Assembly (NCBI RefSeq): GCF_041429795.1
Contig: NZ_CP163424.1
Span: forward strand, 1-64,000
Direction of reading: 5' to 3'
DNA from: Algimonas porphyrae
GTDB lineage: Bacteria; Pseudomonadota; Alphaproteobacteria; Caulobacterales; Maricaulaceae
Length of the DNA: 64,000 nucleotides
In this document: positions 6,504 to 15,036 of the stretch, piece by piece
How positions within the stretch are numbered: the first letter of the stretch is position 1
How the letters are laid out: each line of letters opens with the position of its first letter
The notes under the pieces: model-generated
The model's input: the letters and a program-made list of their open reading frames with translations, nothing else
What the model was told of the DNA's origin: nothing
Database searches by the model: none
Translations under genes and position numbers: made by a program

Positions 6504-7997
6504 ATGGGTGATATGTCTGCATCGGCGGGCTTACCCGGATTGTTTGCATGGGTTTCAAAAGCCGTTCGTGTCGGATGTCTCATCGGCGTATTGGGAATGC
6601 AATCATCGGCATGGGCTCAAGCCCCGGATCGGTCCCAGGATCAGACCCAGAATCAGACCCACAATCAGGCCCCATTCCGTCTGGAAACCGCAGTGAACGC
6701 CCCGGACTGGCTCACCCTGCGTGGCGAGACCCGCATGCGTTACGAAACGCTGGACGGCCAGTTCCGGGCAGGCGGCAGCGGTGGCGACCAGCTGCTCCTG
6801 TTTCGCTCCCTGCTTCTTGTCGAAGCCGACACAGGCCCGGTCTCGTTCGGGATCGAGCTGCAGGACAGTCGCACCTATCTCGGCGATGCGGACACGCCCC
6901 TATCGAGCAGTTTTACCAACCCGCTGGATGTGTTGCAGCTTTATGCGCGTATGGACGCCCTACCCGGCCTGCTGGGACAGGGGTCGGACAGCCAACTCGT
7001 CCTCGGGCGTCAAACCGTTTCCATCGGCTCCAAGCGGCAGATCGAACGGGTCAGCTACGCCAATGTCATCAAGAGCTTTACGGGCGCGCACTGGACGCAT
7101 GAGGCCACACGCGGCGACCAGCTGCATCTGGTCTATGTCGTGCCGACCGGGCGCTTCCCGGACATCCGGGCCGATCTGGACGCCAATCGTCTCTCTGGCG
7201 ACGAAGAACAATGGGGTCGGCGTATCTGGGGCGTGCATTACCGCAGACCGGACATACTGCCCGGTATGGTGTCCGACCTGTGGGGTGAGCTGTTTGCCTA
7301 TGGTCTGAATGAGCGGGACACATCCGACGTACCGACGCCAAATCGTTCCTATGTCGCACCCGGCGCCAGGCTCTACCGCAAGCCAATAGCCGGACGCTGG
7401 GACCTGGATGTGGAAGGCGCGCTGCGTCAGGGTCGCCGCAGGGCCACGAGCGATCCGGGTGATACGCAGCCGCTTGATGTGAACGCTGCCATGCTCATCG
7501 CCGTGCTCGGTTACGTATTCGATGCCCCCTGGCAGCCGCGCCTGTCGCTCGAGTATTACTTTGCAAGCGGCGATGACGATCCGAACGACCTCGACTTTGA
7601 TCAGCATGAACGCCTGTTCGGCGGACGGCGGACCGATCTGAACAACACCTCAATCTATGGCCCGCTCACGCCTGCCAATCTCAGCGCGCTGGGCTTTCGC
7701 GTACAGGTCACGCCGAATGCCCGCTGGGATGGCTGGTTCCAGTATCATGCGGCGTCACTGGCATCGGACACAGATCAGTGGGTCATCGCCCGTTTGCGGG
7801 ACCCATCGGGTCAGTCCGGTGATTTTATCGGCCACACGCTCGATGCGCGCGCCCGCTACTGGCTGGTTCCGGACAATCTGCGTCTGGAGCTGGGTGCATC
7901 TGCGTTGATCTATGGAGGTTTCACGAAAGATGTTCCCGATGGGCCGGACGGTGACGTGACCCTGTTCGGCTACGCGCAGGCAACGATCAGCTTTTAG
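6504..7997 (+). CDS. Alginate-export-type outer-membrane porin
   Basis: The 497-residue protein matches the alginate_exp family of 18-strand outer-membrane channels. It has the phrases LTLRGETRMRYETLDGQF, LQDSRTYLGD and LGRQTVSIGSKRQIERVSYANVI, and a C-terminal strand ending TISF. The signal peptide ends near SSAWA. A low-complexity Gln/Asn-rich linker (about residues 43-56) precedes the barrel. AlgE exports alginate in pseudomonads, but many members of this family are general porins. No alginate biosynthesis genes occur in the window apart from a distant AlgX/AlgJ-like gene at 60118, so the substrate is unknown. It may be controlled by the ArsR-type regulator just upstream. Confidence 0.85.
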   Translation: MGDMSASAGLPGLFAWVSKAVRVGCLIGVLGMQSSAWAQAPDRSQDQTQNQTHNQAPFRLETAVNAPDWLTLRGETRMRYETLDGQFRAGGSGGDQLLLFRSLLLVEADTGPVSFGIELQDSRTYLGDADTPLSSSFTNPLDVLQLYARMDALPGLLGQGSDSQLVLGRQTVSIGSKRQIERVSYANVIKSFTGAHWTHEATRGDQLHLVYVVPTGRFPDIRADLDANRLSGDEEQWGRRIWGVHYRRPDILPGMVSDLWGELFAYGLNERDTSDVPTPNRSYVAPGARLYRKPIAGRWDLDVEGALRQGRRRATSDPGDTQPLDVNAAMLIAVLGYVFDAPWQPRLSLEYYFASGDDDPNDLDFDQHERLFGGRRTDLNNTSIYGPLTPANLSALGFRVQVTPNARWDGWFQYHAASLASDTDQWVIARLRDPSGQSGDFIGHTLDARARYWLVPDNLRLELGASALIYGGFTKDVPDGPDGDVTLFGYAQATISF

Positions 7998-8056
7998 GCT
8001 GGATGGCATACGCCCCGGTCTTGGATAAAGCTGTCTCGCCCGCTATGCCGCCTCCC

Positions 8057-8647
8057 ATGATCCGCACCGCCCTCCTCGCCCTTGCCGCCCTGGCCCTCAC
8101 CGCCTGTTCCATGCAGGCCATGAGCGAGGCGCGCGTACCCGCAGACGTTCGCGCCGAAGTCAATGCCCAGATCGACCGGCTGATTGCGGGCGAAACGGAT
8201 TTCATCATCGATGCGTTTCCGGACGATGCCGTCAATCCGGCCTTTCGCGAACAGATCGCCCGCATGGTGGCCAATGTTCCGGAGGGACCGGCGCTGTCAC
8301 GCCGCGTAGTTGGCGTCATGGGCGCGACGGAGCAGGCTTATTCCGACACGCAAGGGGCCGTCCGAAGCGGGACCTACAACCTCGCCTATGAGCTGGAATT
8401 TGCGGATGGGTTCCTGCTGGTGCAGACGGCGCATACGCTGACCGAGGACGGTGATTGCTGCCTGCTTCGCGCCATCAATGCGACCCGCTCTGACACGTCT
8501 CCGCTCTATGCCGATCAGAAGCGACGGGCCAGCATCTTCAAATTCCTCGCCGTCTTCATCGTGGTCAGCACCCTCGCGACTCTCATTATCCTGATCATCC
8601 GGATCGGCGGTCGGAAGGCGCGGGAGACGCAGATGGGGGAACGGTGA
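8057..8647 (+). CDS. Lipoprotein with C-terminal membrane anchor, unknown function
   Basis: No family recognised. I chose ATG 8057 because the protein then begins with a lipoprotein signal (MIRTALLALAALALTACS, lipobox LTAC). The upstream in-frame ATG at 8003 gives a non-signal extension. The roughly 196-residue product has a soluble alpha/beta-looking middle, a CC pair in EDGDCCLLRA, and a single C-terminal transmembrane helix (FLAVFIVVSTLATLIILII) before a short charged tail RKARETQMGER. It therefore appears doubly anchored, by lipid and by helix. The last 30 codons are duplicated at 11216-11307, which brackets the next two genes. Confidence 0.75.
   Translation: MIRTALLALAALALTACSMQAMSEARVPADVRAEVNAQIDRLIAGETDFIIDAFPDDAVNPAFREQIARMVANVPEGPALSRRVVGVMGATEQAYSDTQGAVRSGTYNLAYELEFADGFLLVQTAHTLTEDGDCCLLRAINATRSDTSPLYADQKRRASIFKFLAVFIVVSTLATLIILIIRIGGRKARETQMGER
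8550..8641 (+). repeat. 3'-end segment of the lipoprotein gene, duplicated downstream
   Basis: These 92 bases align without gaps to 11216-11307 with 14 mismatches (about 85 percent identity). Both copies encode the transmembrane helix and the tail RK-RETQMGE. Each copy is soon followed by the octamer ttagcgcg or a near copy of it. Confidence 0.85.
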
Positions 8648-8652
8648 GAGGC

Positions 8653-9204
8653 TTAGCGCGGGGCGCGGCTTTCCATGTCGACGACCGATATGCCATGAAT
8701 GCGCCACGCGCCCGTACTGTAATCGAACAGAATATCGAACCGGATCTGTCGCGGTCGGTCGTCGAAACCGCCGCGCAACCGCATGATCCCGTTTTCATCC
8801 ACGCCGGGTGACAGATAGAATTCAGGTGTCTGATGGATGACGCGTCCGACATCCACACGCGCGTCCCGCAGAGGCTGAAACAGTGCCGACAGGCTTTGCA
8901 GGTTCTGCGATTGCTGAAAACCTGGCGAGCCCAGCCTGTACAAGATCGAATAGTCGCCCGTGCGATTGGCATTGTCGAGTGTGATCATGGATGTCCAGAC
9001 GAGCCTGGATAAGACCCGCTCGGACGGCAGCGGCGGAACGACGAGGCGAGCGCGACCGCTCCGCATATCGATTTTCACGCCTGTGCCGGTTTGCGGCGAC
9101 GCTTTCGATTGCGCGGCAACCGGCATCACATTCAAACAAAGGCTAAAGCACGCAACAAGGCACAGAGCCTTGAGGATGAAGCGGCTGCGAGAAGCTATGG
9201 TCAT
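8653..9204 (-). CDS. Exported protein of unknown function
   Basis: The 183-residue protein has a signal peptide (about residues 1-31, ending PVAAQ). The mature part has the phrases VLSRLVWTSMITLDNANRTGDYSILYRLGSP and a C-terminal half rich in beta strands with GGFDDRPRQIRFDILFDY and GAWRIHGISV. This pattern suggests an NTF2-like or cystatin-like small-ligand fold. Similar proteins are common in alphaproteobacteria without a known role. It is downstream of the adhesin on the same strand (56-base gap containing a strong hairpin GGCTCCCTCC/GGAGGGAGCC). It lies inside the segment bracketed by the duplicated lipoprotein 3' end. Confidence 0.75.
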   Translation of the reverse strand: MTIASRSRFILKALCLVACFSLCLNVMPVAAQSKASPQTGTGVKIDMRSGRARLVVPPLPSERVLSRLVWTSMITLDNANRTGDYSILYRLGSPGFQQSQNLQSLSALFQPLRDARVDVGRVIHQTPEFYLSPGVDENGIMRLRGGFDDRPRQIRFDILFDYSTGAWRIHGISVVDMESRAPR

Positions 9205-9260
9205 GTGATCCCCTTGCAGGCTCCCTCCTGACTGGAGGGAGCCCGTTATCGTCTGAAGGC

Positions 9261-10961
9261 CTACCAGCTCGCCTGGAAGCCGGCACGGCCACCCGTCTGA
9301 CCATTATCGATACCGGTCGTCAGACCGCCATTGATCTGGAACGTGTCATTGATGCGATACGACAAGGAGCCCGCAAACGCGTTTTCACCGTCATAGAAGC
9401 CGTAACCACCGGACACGGCCCAGGTCTGACCGAGTGGGACATAGGCTGTATCCAGTGCGATCGCCGCGGCGATACCGCCCCGGTTCTCGGCAATGGCATC
9501 GGCATTGAAGCCAATCGCTTCGACATTGGCCAGGATCGCGGCATTATTGCCGGCGATCGAGCCCGCATTGCTCTGGATCGCCAGCGCATTCGCCGCCTGA
9601 CCCCGCTGCAGCGAGAAGTCCGCGGCAATATTGCCGTTGCGGTCGGTGGTCAGCAGGCCGATCTCGCCGGCCTGGGCTGCGGTGCTGGCCGCCGATGTGA
9701 CACCGGCGATGCGGGTCGTCGCCGTAGCGCTCCCGATTGCGACCTGACCGTTCTGGGTCGCGGTCGCGCCATTGCCGATGGCGATCGAATCCGTGCCTGA
9801 TGCCGATGACTGATTGCCGATGGCGATCGAACCGGCACCGGACGCCGATGCGGCTTCGCCCACAGCTGTCGACCGGACACCGGTCGCGCTGGCAAGGTGA
9901 CCGAAGGCCTGCGCCCGTTCAGCCATGGCCATGGCACGCCAGCCAATGGCCGTGGCGCCGGGGCCCATGGCTTGGGCTTCGCCGCCCAGAACCGTTGTCG
10001 ACGGACCGTTTGCCGACGCCATCGTGCCGATCGCGACGGCATCCGCCCCGATTGCTGTGGCCATATTACCCATGGCAATGGATTCCAGCCCTTGGGCGTC
10101 GGCGGCTTCACCAACGGACAGGGAACGCACACCTGATGCGCTTGCCAGATGACCGATGGCGTGGGCGCGTTCGGCCGTCGCGGATGACTGCCAGCCAAAG
10201 GCGGTCGCCGCCAGACCGTTGGCCGTCGCTTCGCCGCCGATCGCCGTCGTCGAATTGCCGTTGGCATTGGCCATGGTGCCGAAGGATGTCGCATCGACAC
10301 CCGTCGCCATGGCCATATTGCCGATCGCGCTGGCCTGTTCGCCATTCGCCGTGGCCGCTTCGCCGACGGCGAGGCTACGCGTTCCGGTCGCGGATGCGAG
10401 ATGTCCGAGCGCGTGCGCCCGCTCGCCCGTTGCGCTGGAGCGCCAGCCAAAGGCCGTTGCCGCCAGACCGTCGGCGACGGCTTCGCCACCAACCGCCGTT
10501 GTCGAATTACCGTTGGCGCGGCTTTCCGTCCCGATTGCGACGGCATCGACGCCGACTGCATTGGCCAGATTACCCATGGCGATGCTTTGCTCGCCGGCGG
10601 CAGAGGCCGCTTCGCCAACCGCGAGCGACCGCACGCCTGTTGCGCTGGCCAGATGACCGAAGGCCTGCGCCCGCTCCGCCGTTGCGGATGCGCGCCAGCC
10701 GACAGCCGTCGCGCCCGGACCGGTCGCCGTGCTCTCTCCGCCAATGGCCGTTGTGGACGGTCCGGTCGCACTCGATGCTTCACCGACGGCAACGGCGTCC
10801 TCACCCGTGGCCGTGCTGTTCTGGCCGCACTCCAGCGCCGTGCCCGTCGGCTCCGTCGCCGATGAATTACACGGGGCCGTCCCATCCGCATAGGCAGCGG
10901 GCGCGAAGGCTAATGCGCCCAGCAGCGCAGATGTCACAAAGAGGCGTGATTTGATCGTCAT
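9261..10961 (-). CDS. Trimeric autotransporter adhesin (YadA-like)
   Basis: This 566-residue surface adhesin of the type Vc secretion family begins at ATG 10961, which gives a good signal peptide (MTIKSRLFVTSALLGALAFAPAAYA). The passenger head is a run of 14-residue left-handed beta-roll repeats with the core SxAxGxxxxAxG. A short stalk follows (about residues 430-500, with IQSNAGSIAGNNAAILAN). The C-terminal YadA anchor (about residues 495-566, ending GGRAGFQASW) would form the trimeric barrel. Such proteins bind host, surface or sister-cell ligands. The repeats are organised in four 84-residue super-units. The gene is transcribed toward the exported protein at 8653. Confidence 0.93.
   Translation of the reverse strand: MTIKSRLFVTSALLGALAFAPAAYADGTAPCNSSATEPTGTALECGQNSTATGEDAVAVGEASSATGPSTTAIGGESTATGPGATAVGWRASATAERAQAFGHLASATGVRSLAVGEAASAAGEQSIAMGNLANAVGVDAVAIGTESRANGNSTTAVGGEAVADGLAATAFGWRSSATGERAHALGHLASATGTRSLAVGEAATANGEQASAIGNMAMATGVDATSFGTMANANGNSTTAIGGEATANGLAATAFGWQSSATAERAHAIGHLASASGVRSLSVGEAADAQGLESIAMGNMATAIGADAVAIGTMASANGPSTTVLGGEAQAMGPGATAIGWRAMAMAERAQAFGHLASATGVRSTAVGEAASASGAGSIAIGNQSSASGTDSIAIGNGATATQNGQVAIGSATATTRIAGVTSAASTAAQAGEIGLLTTDRNGNIAADFSLQRGQAANALAIQSNAGSIAGNNAAILANVEAIGFNADAIAENRGGIAAAIALDTAYVPLGQTWAVSGGYGFYDGENAFAGSLSYRINDTFQINGGLTTGIDNGQTGGRAGFQASW
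9768..10775 (-). repeat. Four 252-bp super-repeats in the adhesin head
   Basis: Each 84-residue unit consists of six distinct 14-residue repeats that recur in the same order. Their ends are typically GGE, GWR, GHL, GEA, GN(L/M/Q) and GT(E/M). Four full super-units run from 10775 down to 9768, followed by one more 14-residue repeat. The higher-order periodicity implies that whole 252-bp blocks were duplicated, so copy number may vary between strains. Confidence 0.9.
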
Positions 10962-11357
10962 TAGATGTCCATTTCCTAGAAGAGTTCCCAAGTTGCTGCC
11001 CGCCCGTTATCCATCGAGCTTTCAGAGATAAGGACTGTCCAATTGTTCGATGCTCAAACGGCACCGACCTTTCTTAAGTCATTTTATCTTTCGGGCATTG
11101 CTGTTACGTTTCTCCGGTCGCGTTTGGTGCAAGACTATCGAAATTTTTATGCCGATCCTGCAAAGTCCACTGTCATCCGGACGGAGACGCCGGGTCAGCA
11201 TCGTCTAAGGCCTCACCGTCTTCATCGCGGCGAGAACACTGGCCACCCTCATCATTCTGATCATCCGGATTGGCGGCCGGAAAACGCGGGAGACGCAGAT
11301 GGGGGAAGGTTAGCGCGTTTGCCTTGAACGCAGCCGTCCACCCGCTAAAGTCGGGCC
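10962..11357. other. Intergenic region between the adhesin and the SIR2-like gene
   Basis: No complete gene is supported. Bases 10962-11215 are less GC-rich and probably hold the adhesin promoter on the minus strand. Bases 11216-11313 are a broken copy of the lipoprotein gene's 3' end. The SIR2-like gene starts 44 bases later. Confidence 0.6.
11216..11313 (+). pseudogene. Fragment of the lipoprotein gene 3' end
   Basis: In the plus-strand frame starting just after a stop (taa near 11208), this reads VFIAARTLATLIILIIRI then GGRKTRETQMGEG and a tag stop. It matches the last residues of the lipoprotein at 8057-8647. The differences include several silent ones, so the copy seems to derive from a diverged but functional gene rather than a very recent duplication. 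It has no start codon or signal of its own. Confidence 0.8.
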
Positions 11358-13199
11358 ATGGGGAAATACACGAACGCCGACATTAAACGCATTGCCAATG
11401 CGATGCGGCGACAAGCGGCGGACAATCCTGAGCGCCCCTATGCGCTGATGATTGGCGCAGGCTGTTCCAAATCTGCGGGCATTCCGCTGGCGGGGGCGCT
11501 CGTCGAGGAAATCAAAGTGACCTACCGGCACGAAATCGAACGCGTCCTCGGCACGGATTGCGACGATGATTATGGCGCCTGCATGGCGGCGCTATCCGCC
11601 AGCGAAGTGCGCGCCGTTCTGAAACCCTATCTCGACGACGCGGGCGTCAACTGGGCGCATCTGGGGATCGCCTGCATGATCCGCGCCGGATATATCGGCC
11701 GTGTCCTGACCTTCAATTTCGACTCCGTTCTGGCGCGTGCCTGCGGGCTTCTGGGTCTCTACCCGGCGACCTATGATTTCGTCACAGGCGTTTCGACCCG
11801 CACCAATTTCATCGTGACCCCCGCTATTCTTCACCTCCACGGCCAAGGCCACGGTTTGGCGCTTCTGAATAGTGCGGAGGAAACGCAGGAGCATGCCGAA
11901 AATCTGCGCCCACTCCTGACCGATACATTAAGCCGACATCCTATGCTCGTGGCCGGGTATAGCGGGGAGTCGGATGCCGTCTTCAATGTCCTCGCGGACG
12001 TCTTCGATGGGGAGCAGAGATTTTGCTGGGCGGGGCATGACACAGACTGCCCCGAACATGTGAGCACGCTTCTGTCCAAACGCGTCGGGTCATCAGAATA
12101 TATTGGAGAGGCTGACGCCGATCAGTTCTTCGTTGACCTCGCGACCGAACTGGGATGCTGGCCGCCCAAGCTGTTCACCAACCCCTACGCCCATATGCTG
12201 AGAGAATTAGACCCCGTCATCGACTATCCGGGCCCGGACACGGACCTGTTGTCAGAGACCCGAACCGAATTGGAAGCCCGGGCAAAAGAGGCCGACGCGG
12301 AACAGGACACGGCGCGCGACCTTCTGATGAAAGGGGACTATCAGGGGGTGATCGATAAGCTGGGAGAGGATCCAGAAACAGAGGAAGATCGCCATATTCT
12401 CGGCTACGCCTTGATGCGGATGGCCAATGCGCTCAACGAGCGGATCGGACCGGACTTTACGTCGAATGATCGCAAGACAATGCTCGCCCTGTATGATCAG
12501 GCGTCGCATTATCTCACTAACGATCATACCACTTTCTATAATTGGGGGCTGGCGCTTCAAACCCTGGCCGAGCAGACGCAGGACGAAGCTCTGTTCCGCG
12601 AATGCTTCGAGAAATATGCCAAAGCCACGGATATCAAGCCAGACGATCACATGGCCTTCAACAATTGGGGGCTCGCACTACAGGCCTTAGCCGAGCAGAC
12701 GCAGGATGAAGCCCTGTTCCGTGAGAGCTTCGACAAATATGCCAAAGCCGTAAGGATCAAGCCGGACAAACAGGAAACGTACTACAATTGGGGGAATGCC
12801 ATTAAGGCTCTGGCCATGCAGACCCAGGATGAGGCCCTGTTCCGAGAGAGCTTCGACAAATATGCGAAAGCCACTGAGATCAAACCGGACGATCACATGG
12901 CTTACTACAATTGGGGAGGCGTACTATTAACAGCCCATGAGTTGTTTAAAAATTCTGATTATCTGGACTTGGCTGGACCAGTGTTAGAAAAGGCGAAATC
13001 TCTCAATCCTGACGACCTCTATAATTTCGCCTGCCTTCGCACGCTGCAAGGCCGCGAAGACGACGCCATGGCGGCGCTTTTGCACTGTCAGGCGGCGGGC
13101 AAACTCCCCAGCCTCGCTCACCTGCAAACCGATACCGACCTCGACCCTCTCCGCGAGCGGGACGATTTCAAGGCGCTGCTGGCGCGCCTTGAAAAATGA
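11358..13199 (+). CDS. SIR2-like domain protein with TPR repeats
   Basis: The 613-residue protein has an N-terminal SIR2-like domain (about residues 15-270): a nucleotide-binding motif LMIGAGCSKSAGIPLAG near residue 31, TFNFDSVLARA near residue 117 (family consensus TxNYD) and HLHGQGH near residue 158. The C-terminal half is a TPR array (about residues 330-560), including three nearly identical 41-residue units. SIR2-like domains in anti-phage proteins such as ThsA and DSR1/2 hydrolyse NAD, and repeats often serve as sensors. A single-gene abortive-infection role is therefore plausible, but it is inference. It has no clear operon partner; the next genes are on the other strand. Confidence 0.82.
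   Translation: MGKYTNADIKRIANAMRRQAADNPERPYALMIGAGCSKSAGIPLAGALVEEIKVTYRHEIERVLGTDCDDDYGACMAALSASEVRAVLKPYLDDAGVNWAHLGIACMIRAGYIGRVLTFNFDSVLARACGLLGLYPATYDFVTGVSTRTNFIVTPAILHLHGQGHGLALLNSAEETQEHAENLRPLLTDTLSRHPMLVAGYSGESDAVFNVLADVFDGEQRFCWAGHDTDCPEHVSTLLSKRVGSSEYIGEADADQFFVDLATELGCWPPKLFTNPYAHMLRELDPVIDYPGPDTDLLSETRTELEARAKEADAEQDTARDLLMKGDYQGVIDKLGEDPETEEDRHILGYALMRMANALNERIGPDFTSNDRKTMLALYDQASHYLTNDHTTFYNWGLALQTLAEQTQDEALFRECFEKYAKATDIKPDDHMAFNNWGLALQALAEQTQDEALFRESFDKYAKAVRIKPDKQETYYNWGNAIKALAMQTQDEALFRESFDKYAKATEIKPDDHMAYYNWGGVLLTAHELFKNSDYLDLAGPVLEKAKSLNPDDLYNFACLRTLQGREDDAMAALLHCQAAGKLPSLAHLQTDTDLDPLRERDDFKALLARLEK
12540..12908 (+). repeat. Three near-identical 41-residue TPR units
   Basis: Units at 12540-12662, 12663-12785 and 12786-12908 each encode NWG-x-A-(I/L)-(Q/K)-x-LA-(E/M)-QTQDEALFRE-(C/S)-F-(E/D)-KYAKA followed by an IKPD turn. 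They are far more alike than TPR units normally are, which points to recent tandem duplication of 123 bp within the gene. Confidence 0.9.
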
Positions 13200-13215
13200 C
13201 TGAGCGTATCCGCCC

Positions 13216-14631
13216 TTAATCCGTCGTCAGATCCCACACGGTCATCGGGTCCACGCGCACGTCGGCCTTGAACGTTTCGATATGGACGTGCGGGCCGGTG
13301 CTTTTGCCGCTGCTGCCGACGGTGGCGATCTGCTGACCCTTGGTGACGCGCTGTCCGGCGCGGACGGTGTAGGCGTCGAGATGTGAGAAGAGGGTGCTGA
13401 CCCCGCCGTCCGTTTCGAGGACCACGACCGTGCCGTAGCCGGGCTTGCCGTCATACAGATCGGTCGCAGCCTGGATGATCCCGGCGGCCGGGGCGTAGAT
13501 GGGCGTCCCGGTCGGAGCGGCGATATCAACGCCTTTGTGGAGGCGGGCTTCGCCGTTCCTGAATGGATCGAAGGATTTGCCGAACCGGGCCGTCAGCCGC
13601 CCGCTGACAATGGCGCTATTGACCTGATTGACCGCTGCGCCCTCCGCCGCATCGGCTGTCGCCGTTGCCGCGATGCCGAGCGTGCCGGCCAGCGTCAGGC
13701 AGGCTGCCGTGAGGGTCAGCATGATCCGGTCACGTCCGCGCTTGAATGACGGGCGCGTTCCGTTCACAATATGGGCAATTCTCATCTTTTCGTTCCTTAA
13801 GCGGGGGGTTGAGAAGGCGGCGGCCGGGTATTGCCGTACCCGGCCCGCCATTATGTGAAGGGCCTGCAGCAGGGTTTCTGCATAGGCCTTTCGCATCTGG
13901 GGCGCGCGACCGTCCGTGACGGCCATGTCGCACTGAATTTCGGCGGCCTGGCTCCAACGCGCAAACAGGGCGCGCGCAAAGGGCGAAACCCAGCACAGGC
14001 AGAGCAGACTGCGCAGGATCAGGCCGCATTCATCGTCGCGCCGGGAGATATGTTCGCGTTCATGCGTGATGATGTCTGCGATCTGCCGCTCGCTCATCTG
14101 ACGGGCATAGAGGGCCGGGATTACGATCCGGGACCGGTGCGGGCGACCGATCGGCGTCCAGGCAAAGGCGGACGACGTCAGTGGAGACAGGACGACATCG
14201 ATCCCGTCCACCTGCCCGAAAGGTCTGGCGCGACGCACAATGTGGCGAAGATCCCGACGCCCGATAATGAGGATGGCGGCGCGCACGGCGACGCCGAGCC
14301 AGTAGATGATCAGCGCGCCCAGCAGCAGCCCCTCCCACGGCAAGGCCGCAAGGGACAGCGGATCGGCTGTGCCGCCTGTACGGGGCGGCGACAGGGTCTG
14401 CAGCGGGCCATGCCCGGCCAGCGCATCGACCGTCGGCAGCGCCGCCCAGTCCGGCAGAAAGCGGCTGGCCACACCCAGGAGCGGGATCAGGACCGACAGG
14501 ACCAGCCCCAGCGCCCAGAGCGAGGACCATTGTTCCAGGCGCGCATCCACACGCTGACATAAAGCGGCGACGATCCAGATGACGCCGCTCGTCAGACCCA
14601 TGGCGATGAGGAAATCGATAAGGAACGCCAT
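13216..14631 (-). CDS. M56-M23 fusion metallopeptidase (BlaR1-like)
   Basis: The 471-residue protein starts at ATG 14631, overlapping the blaI-like stop as TGATG. The N-terminal part has several membrane segments and an M56 zinc-peptidase motif H190-E-R-E-H in a cytoplasmic loop, as in BlaR1/MecR1 sensor-proteases that cleave the BlaI repressor. After a further membrane segment (about residues 310-330) comes an M23/LytM peptidoglycan-endopeptidase domain with H365-xxx-D369 and H448-V-H450. All four zinc-site residues are present, so it looks catalytic. BlaR1 itself has a penicillin-binding sensor at this place. Replacing it with M23 suggests direct sensing or processing of cell-wall peptides. 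Annotation pipelines call such proteins M23/M56 family. Confidence 0.88.
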   Translation of the reverse strand: MAFLIDFLIAMGLTSGVIWIVAALCQRVDARLEQWSSLWALGLVLSVLIPLLGVASRFLPDWAALPTVDALAGHGPLQTLSPPRTGGTADPLSLAALPWEGLLLGALIIYWLGVAVRAAILIIGRRDLRHIVRRARPFGQVDGIDVVLSPLTSSAFAWTPIGRPHRSRIVIPALYARQMSERQIADIITHEREHISRRDDECGLILRSLLCLCWVSPFARALFARWSQAAEIQCDMAVTDGRAPQMRKAYAETLLQALHIMAGRVRQYPAAAFSTPRLRNEKMRIAHIVNGTRPSFKRGRDRIMLTLTAACLTLAGTLGIAATATADAAEGAAVNQVNSAIVSGRLTARFGKSFDPFRNGEARLHKGVDIAAPTGTPIYAPAAGIIQAATDLYDGKPGYGTVVVLETDGGVSTLFSHLDAYTVRAGQRVTKGQQIATVGSSGKSTGPHVHIETFKADVRVDPMTVWDLTTD

Positions 14632-15008
14632 CAGGCCGGGTCCTGATTGGCGCTCGCCTCGGACAGGAACTCTTCCAGCTCGTCCAGCTCGTCGCCCGTC
14701 AGGAGCTGCGTCTCGACCAGATTGGAGACAGGCAGCGGTCCGTCCAGATCCAGCACCTCGCTGGCAAAGCTCTGGATCAGCGCGGCCAGAGTAGGGATTT
14801 TCTTCGCCCGCGCGCGGTAGATGTTCAGCCCGTGCTGATCGCGCATGTCGAGCAGACCCTTCTCCACCATCCGTTCGATCGTCTTGCGCGAGGAGGAGCG
14901 CGACCAGCCGAGCCTGTCCTGCACGGCCGCGTGGATTTCGCCGACACTCTGCGCGCCTGTGCGCCAGAGATGTTTCAGGATGACAAGCTCGGTCGGAGAC
15001 GGTTTCAT
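14631..15008 (-). CDS. BlaI/MecI-family repressor
   Basis: The 125-residue protein has a winged helix-turn-helix ([16 protein letters not shown], then [33 protein letters not shown]) and a C-terminal dimerisation helix bundle (about residues 80-120). BlaI-type repressors are inactivated by cleavage from a partner M56 protease. Here the partner is encoded directly downstream and overlaps by one base. I chose ATG 15008 over the upstream GTG at 15026, because the GTG lies inside a perfect 20-bp palindrome that is likely the operator. Autoregulation of the pair is expected. Confidence 0.9.
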   Translation of the reverse strand: MKPSPTELVILKHLWRTGAQSVGEIHAAVQDRLGWSRSSSRKTIERMVEKGLLDMRDQHGLNIYRARAKKIPTLAALIQSFASEVLDLDGPLPVSNLVETQLLTGDELDELEEFLSEASANQDPA

Positions 15009-15016
15009 GTCGCCTA

Positions 15017-15036
15017 ATGGTGACACGTGTCACCAT
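15017..15036. promoter_or_regulatory. Palindromic operator for the BlaI-like repressor
   Basis: A perfect 20-bp palindrome, ATGGTGACACGTGTCACCAT, sits 8 bases upstream of the repressor start codon and 105 bases upstream of lepA. A TGACA/TGTCA core suits a dimeric winged-helix repressor. Binding here would block the blaI-like operon and might also affect the divergent lepA gene. Confidence 0.75.

Noticed and set aside
9768-10775. Regular repeats considered as a CRISPR array
   Set aside because: The repeats are in frame, encode YadA-type 14-residue units, and have no unique spacers between constant repeats.
11043-11327. Plus-strand frame in the adhesin/SIR2 gap
   Set aside because: It is in a different frame from the lipoprotein fragment it overlaps and has no recognisable product.
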